From assembly GCA_900596015.1 (NCBI GenBank), contig UVIF01000021.1:62001-126000 (forward strand): a stretch of 64,000 nt of DNA, given 5' to 3'. A model generated the notes under the pieces. It saw nothing but the letters and a program-made list of their open reading frames with translations, had not been told where the DNA came from and searched no databases. Origin of the DNA: Pseudomonas viridiflava. GTDB taxonomy: Bacteria > Pseudomonadota > Gammaproteobacteria > Pseudomonadales > Pseudomonadaceae. This document shows positions 27,842 to 37,308 of this stretch, piece by piece (position 1 is the first letter of the stretch; each line of letters starts with the position of its first letter). The position numbers were made by a program, and so were the translations under genes.

Positions 27842-29737
27842 ATGTCCCAGCCGATTCGCCTCAAGGACCACGAGAAAGACGCGCGCACCGTGCGCAGCCG
27901 CGTCGTGGTCGGTGCGGCGGCGATCCTGGTGCTGATCTGCGTGCTGATCGCGCGCCTGTATTTCCTGCAGGTGATCCAGTACGAATATCACTCCACGCTT
28001 TCGGAGAACAATCGGGTGCACGTGCAGCCGATACCCCCCACGCGTGGGCTGATCTTCGACCGCAACGGCGTGGTCGTGGCCGACAACCGCCCCAGCTTCA
28101 GCCTGAGCATGACCCGCGAACGCTCCGGTGACTGGCGCCAGGTGCTCGATACCATCGTCGAAGTGCTTGAGCTCAGCGACGAAGACCGGCAACTGTTCGA
28201 ACGTCGCATGAAGCAGGGGCGTCGACCGTTCGAGCCGGTACCGATCCTGTTCGAACTCAACGAAGAGCAGATCGCCCGGGTCGCGGTGAACCAGTTTCGC
28301 CTGCCGGGAGTGGAAGTGGTCGCGCAGTTGGTGCGGCACTACCCGCAGGGGACGCATTTCGCGCACTCGGTGGGCTATGTCGGGCGCATCAACGAGAAGG
28401 AACTCAAGACCCTGGATCCGGTGGACTACAGCGGCACGCACCATATCGGCAAGACCGGCATCGAACGTTTCTACGAGCCTGAACTGCACGGTACGGTGGG
28501 CTACGAGGAAGTCGAGACCAATGCACGCGGCCGTGTTCTGCGGGTGCTCAAGCGTACCGATCCAAAGCCGGGCAAGGACATCGTCCTGAGCCTGGACATC
28601 AAGCTGCAGGAAGCCGCCGAAGAAGCGCTGGGCGGCCGCCGCGGCGCGATCGTGGCCATGGACCCGCGCACCGGAGAGGTGCTGGCGATGGTCAGCCAGC
28701 CCAGCTTCGATCCCAACCTGTTCGTCACCGGCATCGGTTTCCAGGCCTATGCCGACCTGCGCGATTCCATCGACCGACCGCTGTTCAACCGCGTGTTGCG
28801 CGGCCTGTATCCACCCGGTTCGACGATCAAACCTGCGGTGGCGATCGCCGGGCTGGATTCAGGCGTGATCAATGCCGGATCGCGGGTGTTCGACCCAGGC
28901 TTTTATCAGCTACCCAACTATGACCATAAATACCGCAACTGGAACCGCACCGGCGATGGCTGGGTAGACCTGGACACCGCCATCATGCGTTCCAACGACA
29001 CCTATTTCTATGACCTGGCGCACAAGCTAGGCATCGACAAGCTCGACAACTACATGGGCCAGTTCGGCATCGGCCAGAAGGTCTCGCTGGACATGTTCGA
29101 AGAGTCGCCGGGCCTGATGCCCTCGCGCGAGTGGAAACGCAAGACCCGCAGGCAAGCCTGGTTCCCGGGCGAAACGCTCATTCTGGGCATTGGCCAGGGC
29201 TACATGCAGGCCACGCCGCTGCAACTGGCCCAGGCCACTGCCCTGGTTGCCAACAAGGGCAAATGGAACCGCCCGCGACTGGCGCGCACTATTGAAGGCG
29301 TGCCGCCGGTGGACGAGAACCCGGTGCCCGATATCGTGCTGCGCAATCCGTCCGACTGGGCCAAGGTCACCCACGGCATGGAGCAGGTCATGCAGGGCGC
29401 GCGCGGTACCGCGCGCAAGGCTGCCATCGGCGCCAAGTACCGAATCGCCGGCAAGTCCGGCACGGCCCAGGTCGTCGCCATTCGCCAAGGCGAGAAGTAC
29501 GACCGCAGCAAGGTCCAGGAGCGCCATCGCGACCATGCCCTGTTCGTCGGCTTCGCGCCCGCCGATAACCCGCGCATCGTGGTCTCGGTCATGGTCGAGA
29601 ACGGCGAGTCCGGCTCGGGCGTGGCGGCGCCGGTGGTGCGCCAGATCATGGACGCCTGGCTGCTCGGCCCCGACGGCCAGTTGAAACCCGAATACGCCAG
29701 CGCCACGGGCGCGGAGATCACCGCCCTTGAAGAGTAA
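27842..29737 (+). CDS. mrdA: Penicillin-binding protein 2 (rod-shape transpeptidase)
   Basis: The 631-residue inner-membrane transpeptidase cross-links peptidoglycan during cell elongation, together with RodA. One N-terminal membrane segment (AAILVLICVLIARLYFLQVI) anchors a periplasmic protein with a dimerisation domain (PPTRGLIFDRNGVVVADNRP). The penicillin-binding motifs are present: S-x-x-K in PPGSTIKPAVA, S-x-N in RSNDTYFYDLA and K-S-G-T in IAGKSGTAQVV. The length is typical. It overlaps rodA by 11 bases. Confidence 0.96.
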   Translation: MSQPIRLKDHEKDARTVRSRVVVGAAAILVLICVLIARLYFLQVIQYEYHSTLSENNRVHVQPIPPTRGLIFDRNGVVVADNRPSFSLSMTRERSGDWRQVLDTIVEVLELSDEDRQLFERRMKQGRRPFEPVPILFELNEEQIARVAVNQFRLPGVEVVAQLVRHYPQGTHFAHSVGYVGRINEKELKTLDPVDYSGTHHIGKTGIERFYEPELHGTVGYEEVETNARGRVLRVLKRTDPKPGKDIVLSLDIKLQEAAEEALGGRRGAIVAMDPRTGEVLAMVSQPSFDPNLFVTGIGFQAYADLRDSIDRPLFNRVLRGLYPPGSTIKPAVAIAGLDSGVINAGSRVFDPGFYQLPNYDHKYRNWNRTGDGWVDLDTAIMRSNDTYFYDLAHKLGIDKLDNYMGQFGIGQKVSLDMFEESPGLMPSREWKRKTRRQAWFPGETLILGIGQGYMQATPLQLAQATALVANKGKWNRPRLARTIEGVPPVDENPVPDIVLRNPSDWAKVTHGMEQVMQGARGTARKAAIGAKYRIAGKSGTAQVVAIRQGEKYDRSKVQERHRDHALFVGFAPADNPRIVVSVMVENGESGSGVAAPVVRQIMDAWLLGPDGQLKPEYASATGAEITALEE

Positions 29738-30872
29738 TTTCGACCGCATCCTCTCCAGCGAGGATGTGATGCGTCGCCGCGCGACATTCCTGCAGCGCAT
29801 CCACATCGACGGCCCGTTGCTGATCCTGCTGCTGACCCTGGCAGCCGGCAGTCTGTTCGTGCTGTATTCGGCCAGCGGCAAGAACTGGGACCTGCTGATC
29901 AAGCAGGCCACGTCCTTCGGCCTGGGCCTGGTGTCGATGTTCATCATCGCCCAGCTGGAACCGCGTTTCATGGCGCGCTGGGTGCCCCTGGCCTATGTGA
30001 CCGGGGTGATACTGCTGGTAGTGGTGGACGTGATGGGCCACAACGCCATGGGCGCCACGCGCTGGATCAACATTCCGGGGGTCATTCGCTTCCAGCCCTC
30101 GGAGTTCATGAAGATCATCATGCCCGCCACCATCGCCTGGTACCTGGCCAAACGGACCTTGCCGCCGACGCTCAAGCACGTGGCGTTGAGCCTGGCCCTG
30201 ATCGGCATTCCCTTTGCGCTGATCGTGCGCCAGCCAGACCTGGGTACATCACTGCTGATCCTGGCTTCCGGCTCCTTCGTATTGTTCATGGCCGGGCTGC
30301 GCTGGCGCTGGATCGCCAGCGTGCTGGCGGCGGCGGTACCGGTGGCGGTCGGCATGTGGTTCTTCATCATGCACGACTACCAGAAGCAGCGAATCCTGAC
30401 CTTTCTCGACCCGGAGAGCGATCCGCTGGGCACCGGCTGGAACATCATCCAGTCCAAGGCGGCCATCGGTTCAGGTGGCGTGTTCGGCAAGGGCTGGCTG
30501 CTGGGCACCCAGTCGCACCTGGATTTTCTTCCCGAAAGCCATACCGACTTCATCATCGCGGTGCTCGGCGAGGAGTTCGGCCTGGTCGGTATCTGCGCGC
30601 TGCTGTTGATCTATCTGTTGTTGATCGGCCGTGGGCTGGTGATCACCGCGCAGGCCCAGACCCTGTACGGAAAGTTGCTCGCCGGCAGCTTGACCATGAC
30701 TTTTTTTGTTTACGTTTTCGTCAATATCGGTATGGTCAGTGGCCTGCTGCCGGTGGTGGGGGTGCCGTTGCCTTTCATTAGCTACGGCGGAACTTCGCTG
30801 GTGACCCTGCTGTCAGCGTTTGGCGTTTTGATGTCGATCCACACTCATCGCAAGTGGATCGCGCAGGTTTGA
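29727..30872 (+). CDS. rodA: RodA, rod-shape SEDS peptidoglycan glycosyltransferase
   Basis: This polytopic SEDS protein polymerises glycan strands with PBP2. Motifs include GATRWINIPGVIRFQPSEFMK, LPESHTDFIIAVLGEEFG and the ending PLPFISYGGTSLVTLLSAFG. The start is uncertain: TTG at 29727 gives MKSNFDRILSSEDVMRRR, which looks like a conserved N-terminus and overlaps mrdA by 11 bases; ATG at 29769 (MRRRATFLQ) has AGGA close upstream. I list the longer form, 381 residues. Confidence 0.92.
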   Translation: MKSNFDRILSSEDVMRRRATFLQRIHIDGPLLILLLTLAAGSLFVLYSASGKNWDLLIKQATSFGLGLVSMFIIAQLEPRFMARWVPLAYVTGVILLVVVDVMGHNAMGATRWINIPGVIRFQPSEFMKIIMPATIAWYLAKRTLPPTLKHVALSLALIGIPFALIVRQPDLGTSLLILASGSFVLFMAGLRWRWIASVLAAAVPVAVGMWFFIMHDYQKQRILTFLDPESDPLGTGWNIIQSKAAIGSGGVFGKGWLLGTQSHLDFLPESHTDFIIAVLGEEFGLVGICALLLIYLLLIGRGLVITAQAQTLYGKLLAGSLTMTFFVYVFVNIGMVSGLLPVVGVPLPFISYGGTSLVTLLSAFGVLMSIHTHRKWIAQV

Positions 30873-30889
30873 ATAAGGTGAGCAATTGC

Positions 30890-31900
30890 ATGCAAGTAAT
30901 GCGTAGCTGGGCAGCTCGGAACGTTCCCTGGATCGGCCTGATGGGCCTGTTGGGGTCGGCACAGCAAGCCAGCGCTGGCGACTACGGTGGCTCACCGCAG
31001 GTGACCCAGTTCATTGGTGAAATGACCCGCGACTACGGCTTCGCCAGCGAGCAGTTGAACGAAGTGTTCAGGGAAGTGGAGCGCAAACAGTCGATTCTGG
31101 ACGCGATCTCGCGTCCCGCCGAGCGGGTCAAACCGTGGAGTGAGTATCGGCCGATGTTCATCACCGATGCACGCATTGCCCGCGGTGTGGATTTCTGGCG
31201 CCAGCACGAAGCGGTGCTGGCCCGTGCGGAACGCGAATACGGCGTACCGGCGCAGGTCATCGTCGCGATCATCGGTGTCGAAACCTTCTTTGGTCGCAAC
31301 ACCGGCAATTTTCGGGTGATCGACGCGCTGTCCACCCTGGGCTTCGATTACCCGCCACGCGCGCCATTCTTCCGCAAGGAGCTGCGCGAGTTTCTCCTGC
31401 TGGCACGCGACGAGCAACTCGATCCTCTGACCCTCAAGGGTTCGTACGCCGGCGCCATGGGCCTGCCGCAGTTCATGCCCAGCAGCTTTCGCGCCTACGC
31501 GGTGGATTTCGACGGCGACGGTCACATCAATATCTGGACCAACCCCGACGACGCTATCGGCAGTGTTGCCAGCTATTTCAAGGAGCATGGCTGGGTGGCC
31601 GGTCAACCGGTGGTCAGCCGTGCCAACGTTTCCGGGCCGCAGGTCGACGACGGCTTGAGCCCGGGCATCGACCCGGTCAAGAATGTCGCGCAGTTGCGGG
31701 CGCTGGGCTGGTCGAGTCATGATGCGCTACGCGATGACCTGCCGGTGACCGCCTTTCGCCTGCAGGGCGCCGAGGGCCCGGAATATTGGCTGGGCCTGAA
31801 GAATTTCTATGCAATCACTCGCTACAACCGCAGTGTGATGTACGCCATGGCTGTGCACCAACTGTCGGAATCGCTGGTTCAAGCACGGGGCGTCAAGTAA
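30890..31900 (+). CDS. mltB: Lytic murein transglycosylase B
   Basis: The 336-residue periplasmic enzyme cleaves glycan strands to 1,6-anhydro ends. A signal peptide is visible (about 30 residues ending QQASAG). The catalytic Glu lies in IIGVETFFGRNTG, and GSYAGAMGLPQFMPSSFRAY and FDGDGHINIW are the SltB/MltB family marks. I chose the ATG at 30890, with AAGGTG upstream. There is no obvious lipobox, so this copy resembles the soluble SltB1 form. It overlaps rlpA by one base (TAATG). Confidence 0.92.
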   Translation: MQVMRSWAARNVPWIGLMGLLGSAQQASAGDYGGSPQVTQFIGEMTRDYGFASEQLNEVFREVERKQSILDAISRPAERVKPWSEYRPMFITDARIARGVDFWRQHEAVLARAEREYGVPAQVIVAIIGVETFFGRNTGNFRVIDALSTLGFDYPPRAPFFRKELREFLLLARDEQLDPLTLKGSYAGAMGLPQFMPSSFRAYAVDFDGDGHINIWTNPDDAIGSVASYFKEHGWVAGQPVVSRANVSGPQVDDGLSPGIDPVKNVAQLRALGWSSHDALRDDLPVTAFRLQGAEGPEYWLGLKNFYAITRYNRSVMYAMAVHQLSESLVQARGVK

Positions 31901-32919
31901 TGCGGGCAATGCCGATACATACATCCTCCGCCATCGCGGCCTGCGCGGCCCTGGGCCTGCTGCTCGCCAGCTGCTCTTCGACGCCGCCGCCGTCGCGTAC
32001 CGTGAAGTCGTCCGGCCCGACCGTCAAAGCCATGCCCGGCCTGAACATCAACCGGGCGCACAAGGACGGCGCGCCGTGGTGGGACGTCGACGTGTCGAAG
32101 ATTCCCGATGCCGTGCCAACCCTGCACACCGGACCGTACAAGGCCAACCCCTATACGGTACTGGGCAAGACCTATTTCCCGATTGCCGAATCGCGTCAGT
32201 ATCTGGCGACCGGCACGGCGTCGTGGTACGGCACCAAATTTCATGGTCAGAACACCGCCAACGGTGAGGTCTACGATCTGTATGGCATGAGCGCGGCGCA
32301 CAAGACCCTGCCGCTGCCCAGCTATGTACGGGTGACCAACCTGGACAACAGCCGCAGCGTGGTCCTGCGGGTCAATGACCGCGGACCATTCTATTCCGAC
32401 CGCATCATCGACCTGTCCTACGCTGCGGCGAAGAAACTGGGCTACGCCGAAACGGGTACGGCGCGGGTGCGTGTCGAAGGTATCGACCCGCAGGAGTGGT
32501 GGGCACAACGCGGCCGTCCGGCGCCACTGGTGCTCAACCAGGGACCAGTGGTAGCGCAGGCCCGGCCCAACATCACGCCGTCGGCCGGTACGGTCGAGCA
32601 ATACACGCCACCGCCGCAGCAACACGCGGTCGCTACGCTGCCGGTGCAGATGGACGCAAAAAAAAACGGTTCTGCACAAGCGTCTGGCCTGTATCTCCAG
32701 GTGGGAGCGTTCGCCAACCCCGACGCTGCGGAACTGCTGCGTTCCAAGCTGAGCTCGATGGTCAGCGCGCCGGCCTTCACCAGCCAGATCGCGGTCAACC
32801 AGCAGACGTTCTATCGGGTACGCCTGGGACCGATCAATTCCCAGGGTGAAGCCCAGCAGATACAGGACAACGTGCGCATGGCCAATCTTGGCGTGCCCAA
32901 GTTGGTGACACTGGATTGA
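31900..32919 (+). CDS. rlpA: RlpA, septal rare lipoprotein A / lytic transglycosylase
   Basis: The 339-residue protein has a lipoprotein signal with LLLASC, a double-psi barrel (GTASWYGTKFHGQNTANGEV, NDRGPFYSDRIIDLSYAAA), and a C-terminal SPOR domain (GLYLQVGAFANPDAAELLRS, FYRVRLGPI). In P. aeruginosa, RlpA cleaves naked glycan strands at the septum, where SPOR directs it. It sits between mltB and dacA, as in other Pseudomonas. Confidence 0.95.
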   Translation: MRAMPIHTSSAIAACAALGLLLASCSSTPPPSRTVKSSGPTVKAMPGLNINRAHKDGAPWWDVDVSKIPDAVPTLHTGPYKANPYTVLGKTYFPIAESRQYLATGTASWYGTKFHGQNTANGEVYDLYGMSAAHKTLPLPSYVRVTNLDNSRSVVLRVNDRGPFYSDRIIDLSYAAAKKLGYAETGTARVRVEGIDPQEWWAQRGRPAPLVLNQGPVVAQARPNITPSAGTVEQYTPPPQQHAVATLPVQMDAKKNGSAQASGLYLQVGAFANPDAAELLRSKLSSMVSAPAFTSQIAVNQQTFYRVRLGPINSQGEAQQIQDNVRMANLGVPKLVTLD

Positions 32920-33041
32920 ACCGCGCCGCCTGCGGGCGGCGCTGCAATGAGCGCCCGGCAACGGGCGTGCGACACCGGGCCGCCCGCCCACAACAAGACT
33001 GCCCGCAAGGGCATGTGCCCATCAGCAATTTCGAGAGACGG

Positions 33042-34202
33042 ATGAACATCACCACACTTGCCAAACGCCTGTGCCTGCTTGTACCGCTGATCATCGCCCC
33101 TGCCGCTTGGGCGGCAGATCAGATGATGCCAGCGCCGCCGCAACTGGCTGCCAAATCCTACGTGCTGATGGAAGCTTCCAGCGGTAACGTGCTGGTTGAA
33201 AACAACGGCGACCAGCGTCTGCCGCCAGCCAGCCTGACCAAACTGATGACCGCGTACATCGCGACCCTGGAAATTCGTCGCGGCCAGATCGGCGAGAACG
33301 ACCCGGTCACCGTCAGCGAAAACGCCTGGCGCACCGGCGGCTCGCGGATGTTCATCAAGGTAGGCACCCAGGTGTCGGTCAGCGACCTGCTGCACGGCAT
33401 CATCATCCAGTCGGGCAACGACGCCTCGGTGGCGCTCGCCGAGCACATCGCCGGCAGCGAAGACGCCTTCGCCGACATGATGAACACCACGGCTGGCAAG
33501 CTGGGCATGACCAACAGCCACTTCATGAACCCGACCGGCCTGCCGAACCCCGAGCATTACTCCACTGCCCACGACATGGCGGTACTGGCCCGGGCCATCA
33601 TTCACGAAGACCCGGCTCACTATGCGATCTACTCGCAGAAGGAGTTCTTCTGGAACAACATCAAGCAGCCCAACCGCAACTTGCTGCTGTGGCGCGACAA
33701 GACCGTCGACGGCCTGAAGACCGGCCATACCGAAGAAGCCGGCTACTGCATGGTGTCCTCGGCCGTACGTGACGGCATGCGCCTGATCGCCGTGGTCTTC
33801 GGCACCAACAGCGAGCAGGCCCGCGCCGCCGAAACCCAGAAGCTGCTGACCTACGGCTTCCGCTTCTATGAAACCCAGACCTTCTACCAGAAGGGCACCG
33901 AGTTGGCCAAGGCACCGGTGTGGAAGGGCGACATCCGCGAAATCAAGGCCGGCCTGGCCGAAGACCTGACCATGACCCTGCCCAAGGGCCAGTTGAAGAA
34001 CCTGGCTGCAAGCATGACCATGAACCCACAGCTGACCGCGCCTATCGCCAAGGGCGACGTGATCGGCAAGGTCGAAGTGAAGAACGGTGACAAGATCGTT
34101 CAGACCACCGACCTGATTGCGCTGGACGATGTGCAGGAAGGTGGTATTTTCCGCCGCGTATGGGATAGCGTTCGTCTATTCTTCTACGGCTTGTTCAACT
34201 GA
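33042..34202 (+). CDS. dacA: D-alanyl-D-alanine carboxypeptidase (PBP5/6 type)
   Basis: The 386-residue penicillin-binding protein removes the terminal D-Ala of pentapeptides. A signal peptide ends at APAAWAAD; the motifs are S-x-x-K in PASLTKLMTAY, S-G-N in IIQSGNDASVALAEH and K-T-G in VDGLKTGHTEEAG. A C-terminal beta domain and an amphipathic tail (FRRVWDSVRLFFYGLFN) attach it to the membrane. The 122 bases before it contain a strong GC-rich hairpin after rlpA. It is called dacA or dacC in different Pseudomonas genomes. Confidence 0.95.
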   Translation: MNITTLAKRLCLLVPLIIAPAAWAADQMMPAPPQLAAKSYVLMEASSGNVLVENNGDQRLPPASLTKLMTAYIATLEIRRGQIGENDPVTVSENAWRTGGSRMFIKVGTQVSVSDLLHGIIIQSGNDASVALAEHIAGSEDAFADMMNTTAGKLGMTNSHFMNPTGLPNPEHYSTAHDMAVLARAIIHEDPAHYAIYSQKEFFWNNIKQPNRNLLLWRDKTVDGLKTGHTEEAGYCMVSSAVRDGMRLIAVVFGTNSEQARAAETQKLLTYGFRFYETQTFYQKGTELAKAPVWKGDIREIKAGLAEDLTMTLPKGQLKNLAASMTMNPQLTAPIAKGDVIGKVEVKNGDKIVQTTDLIALDDVQEGGIFRRVWDSVRLFFYGLFN

Positions 34203-34215
34203 TATCGCGACCGCG

Positions 34216-34254
34216 CGCCCTCGCCTTTGCAACAGGCGGGGGCGTTGTCGTTTT
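34216..34254 (+). terminator. Terminator after dacA
   Basis: A ten-base stem (CGCCCTCGCC with GGCGGGGGCG, one G-T pair) is followed by TTGTCGTTTT, 13 bases after the dacA stop. The T-run is interrupted, so read-through to ybeD is likely. Confidence 0.5.
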
Positions 34255-34281
34255 CACGGTTTACCCGAGGCCGTCATCGCC

Positions 34282-34557
34282 ATGACCGATACCGAAGTAA
34301 AAGAGCCGAAAATCGAATTTCCCTGCGCCGACTACCCGATCAAGATCATCGGCGATACCGGTGTGGGCTTTCGCGACACGGTGGTGCAGATCGTCGAAAA
34401 GCACGCAGCCGTTAATCACGACAAGAATGCCGAGCGTCAGAGCAGCAACGGCAACTACACCACGTTGCAGCTGCATATCCTGGCCACCGGGCAGGAGCAG
34501 CTCTACAACATCAACAGTGAGCTGCGCGCCACCGGCATCGTCAAAATGGTGCTGTGA
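34282..34557 (+). CDS. ybeD: YbeD/DUF493 family protein
   Basis: The 91-residue protein has the small ferredoxin-like DUF493 fold: [17 protein letters not shown], then [20 protein letters not shown] and the ending [11 protein letters not shown]. It resembles the regulatory ACT-like fold, and the gene is nearly always found before lipB. The biochemical role is not established. Its stop overlaps the lipB start (TGATG). Confidence 0.93.
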   Translation: MTDTEVKEPKIEFPCADYPIKIIGDTGVGFRDTVVQIVEKHAAVNHDKNAERQSSNGNYTTLQLHILATGQEQLYNINSELRATGIVKMVL

Positions 34558-35204
34558 TGCCGCAATGCCTGGGGTTTCGCGAACTCGGCCTGTTGCCTTA
34601 CGAGCCGGTATGGCACGCAATGCAGCGGTTCACCGATCAGCGCGACGCTGAGGCTGCCGATGAAGTCTGGCTGGTCCAGCACCCGGCCGTGTTTACCCAG
34701 GGCCAGGCGGGCAAGGCCGAGCATCTGCTGGTGCCCGGCGAGATCCCGGTGGTGCAGGTCGACCGTGGCGGCCAAGTGACCTACCATGGCCCTGGGCAAT
34801 TGGTGGTGTACTTGTTGCTGGATGTGCGCCGGCTGGGTTACGGGGTGCGAGAGCTGGTCACCCGCATGGAGCACACCCTGATCGATCTGTTGGCCTCCTA
34901 CGGCGTGCAGGCCGCCGCCCGTGCGGATGCGCCCGGGGTTTACGTGGACGGAGCGAAGATCGCCTCGCTGGGCTTGCGCATCCGCCGCGGTTGCTCGTTC
35001 CATGGCCTGGCCTTGAACGTCGACATGGACATCGCGCCGTTCCGGCGGATAAATCCATGTGGATATGCCGGCCTGCCGATGACGCAGATGTGCGATCATG
35101 TCGCACCCCTTGAATTTGCCGAGGTCAGTGCGAGGCTGCGAGCGCAGCTGGTCAAGCACCTCGACTATGTTGAGCAGACGACCCTTACGGGCGGAATCGA
35201 CTGA
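34557..35204 (+). CDS. lipB: Octanoyl-[ACP]:protein octanoyltransferase
   Basis: The 215-residue enzyme transfers octanoate from acyl carrier protein to lipoyl domains, the first step of lipoate synthesis. The family motif [16 protein letters not shown] and [19 protein letters not shown] are present, and the catalytic pair is the Lys in the latter motif and the Cys in [11 protein letters not shown]. The ATG at 34557 is chosen because of the TGATG junction; a GTG codon directly before it would add one residue. lipA starts 1 base after its stop. Confidence 0.96.
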   Translation: MPQCLGFRELGLLPYEPVWHAMQRFTDQRDAEAADEVWLVQHPAVFTQGQAGKAEHLLVPGEIPVVQVDRGGQVTYHGPGQLVVYLLLDVRRLGYGVRELVTRMEHTLIDLLASYGVQAAARADAPGVYVDGAKIASLGLRIRRGCSFHGLALNVDMDIAPFRRINPCGYAGLPMTQMCDHVAPLEFAEVSARLRAQLVKHLDYVEQTTLTGGID

Positions 35205-35205
35205 T

Positions 35206-36237
35206 ATGACTACCGCGACAGAAGCTGTGCAAACGCTGATCCCCCTGCAGAACCTCGCCGAGGGTGCGCCCAAGGCCAATGCGCCACGGCCCAGGGTCGA
35301 GGCGGGCGTCAAGCTGCGCGGTGCCGAAAAGGTCGCGCGCATCCCGGTAAAGATCATCCCCACCGAAGAACTGCCGAAAAAGCCCGACTGGATCCGCGTA
35401 CGCATCCCGGTGTCTCCCGAGGTCGACCGCATCAAGCAACTGCTGCGCAAGCACAAGCTGCACAGTGTCTGCGAAGAGGCGTCCTGCCCCAACCTGGGTG
35501 AATGCTTCTCCGGCGGTACCGCAACCTTCATGATCATGGGTGACATCTGCACCCGCCGGTGCCCGTTCTGCGACGTCGGCCACGGTCGCCCCAAGGCGCT
35601 GGATGCCGACGAGCCGATGAACCTGGCGGTGGCCATCGCCGATCTGCGTCTCAAGTACGTGGTGATCACTTCGGTAGACCGCGACGACCTGCGCGACGGT
35701 GGCGCCCAGCATTTCGCCGACTGCCTGCGCGAGATCCGCAAGCTGTCGCCGGGCGTGCAGCTGGAAACCCTGGTGCCCGATTACCGCGGACGCATGGACG
35801 TGGCCCTGGCCATCACCGCGCAGGAGCCGCCGGATGTGTTCAACCACAACCTGGAAACCGTCCCGCGCCTGTACAAGGCCGCGCGTCCCGGTTCGGACTA
35901 CCAGTGGTCGCTGACCCTGCTGCAAAAGTTCAAGGAGCTGGTGCCCCACGTGCCGACCAAGTCGGGCCTGATGCTGGGTCTGGGCGAGACCGACGAGGAA
36001 GTGATCGAGGTCATGCAGCGCATGCGCGAGCACAACATCGACATGCTGACCCTGGGCCAGTACCTGCAGCCTTCGCGCAGTCACCTGCCGGTACAGCGCT
36101 TCGTGCATCCGGACATCTTTGCCTGGTTCGCCGAAGAGGGCCACAAGATGGGCTTCAAGAACGTCGCCTCCGGGCCGTTGGTGCGTTCCTCGTACCACGC
36201 CGATCAGCAGGCGCACGAAGCCAAGATCAAGCTCTGA
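35206..36237 (+). CDS. lipA: Lipoyl synthase (radical SAM)
   Basis: The 343-residue enzyme inserts two sulfurs into the octanoyl chain. The radical-SAM cluster motif is [13 protein letters not shown], and the auxiliary cluster motif is [12 protein letters not shown]; the conserved ending [11 protein letters not shown] is present with the Arg-Ser-Ser-Tyr block. The N-terminus has a 60-residue extension usual for Pseudomonas. It follows lipB directly. The downstream gap contains a short GC hairpin (CGCGGGC-GCT-GCCCGCG). Confidence 0.97.
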   Translation: MTTATEAVQTLIPLQNLAEGAPKANAPRPRVEAGVKLRGAEKVARIPVKIIPTEELPKKPDWIRVRIPVSPEVDRIKQLLRKHKLHSVCEEASCPNLGECFSGGTATFMIMGDICTRRCPFCDVGHGRPKALDADEPMNLAVAIADLRLKYVVITSVDRDDLRDGGAQHFADCLREIRKLSPGVQLETLVPDYRGRMDVALAITAQEPPDVFNHNLETVPRLYKAARPGSDYQWSLTLLQKFKELVPHVPTKSGLMLGLGETDEEVIEVMQRMREHNIDMLTLGQYLQPSRSHLPVQRFVHPDIFAWFAEEGHKMGFKNVASGPLVRSSYHADQQAHEAKIKL

Positions 36238-36362
36238 TCGAACCGAACACGCCCGCTTGCCCTTCGGGCGGCGCGGGCGCTGCCCGCGAAGTGCGCATAC
36301 GCGCCGCATAAGCCGAGGGTAGGGGTTGGCACTCCTTCCTCCCGGGATCGAGAGTTTCAACC

Positions 36363-37274
36363 ATGCGATTACCTCCACGCCTGCCCGACCACGGCACGAT
36401 CGCCTTGATCGCGCCAGCCGGTCCCATCGAGCTGGACGCCGAGGCCGCCTGCGGCTGGTTCCGCGAGCGCGGCTACACGCTGCGCATCTACCCTGGTGTC
36501 GCGCTCGCCCAGGGTTACCTGGCCGGCAGCGATCAGGCCCGCCTGCAAGACCTCCACGACGCTTTCGCCGACCCTGAGGTAGACGCCATCCTATGTCTGC
36601 GCGGCGGCTACGGCACGCCCCGTCTGCTGGACAAGATCGACTTCGCGTTGCTGGAGCGACACCCCAAGCCTTTCGTGGGCTACAGCGACATCACTGCACT
36701 GCATCTGGCCATCGCCCGCCACGCAAGGTTCGTGACCTTCCATGGGCCGCTGTTCAAGGCCGATCTGCTGACGCAGAAGCAGGCGCCCACCGAGTCGTCG
36801 CTATGGCAGGCGCTGCGCGGTGAGATTGGTGCCGGGGACATGCTGCGTCATCCACCCGAGTGGCCGTTGACCACGGTAGTGCCGGGGCAGGCCCAGGGTC
36901 GCTTGATGGGCGGTAACCTGGCGATGATCAGTGCCACGCTCGGCACGCCATACGAGATTTTCGGCGATGGCATCGTGTTGTTCATCGAAGACGTCAACGA
37001 GCCCCTGTACCGCGTGGACCGCTTTCTGACTCACTTGCGTCTGGCAGGCAAACTGAAGGGCGTACAGGGCGTGATCGTGGGCGACTTCGCCGGAATCGCC
37101 GTCGAGCAGATGACCCCGTTGCTGCTCGAGACATTCCAGGCTGAGGGCATCCCGGTATTGGCCGGCTGGCGCAGTGGCCATTGCGATCCAAACCTGACAC
37201 TGCCATTGGGCGTTCAGGTCAGGCTCGATGCCACTGCACAGCAGGTCTGGCTGGAGCAGGATGTAGTGGCCTAG
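36363..37274 (+). CDS. ldcA: LD-carboxypeptidase (peptidase S66)
   Basis: The 303-residue cytoplasmic enzyme removes the terminal D-Ala of murein tetrapeptides during recycling. The serine-peptidase pattern is visible: GYSDITALHLA with nucleophile Ser108, LFIEDVNEPLYRVDR with the catalytic Glu, and GWRSGHCDPN with the catalytic His; RGGYGTPRLLD forms the oxyanion region. It lies downstream of lipA and acts in the same recycling route as mpl at 16.5 kb. The symbol is assigned by family. Confidence 0.93.
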   Translation: MRLPPRLPDHGTIALIAPAGPIELDAEAACGWFRERGYTLRIYPGVALAQGYLAGSDQARLQDLHDAFADPEVDAILCLRGGYGTPRLLDKIDFALLERHPKPFVGYSDITALHLAIARHARFVTFHGPLFKADLLTQKQAPTESSLWQALRGEIGAGDMLRHPPEWPLTTVVPGQAQGRLMGGNLAMISATLGTPYEIFGDGIVLFIEDVNEPLYRVDRFLTHLRLAGKLKGVQGVIVGDFAGIAVEQMTPLLLETFQAEGIPVLAGWRSGHCDPNLTLPLGVQVRLDATAQQVWLEQDVVA

Positions 37275-37308
37275 GCGAAACCTGGGCCATTCTTGAAGGT
37301 CAGCGCGC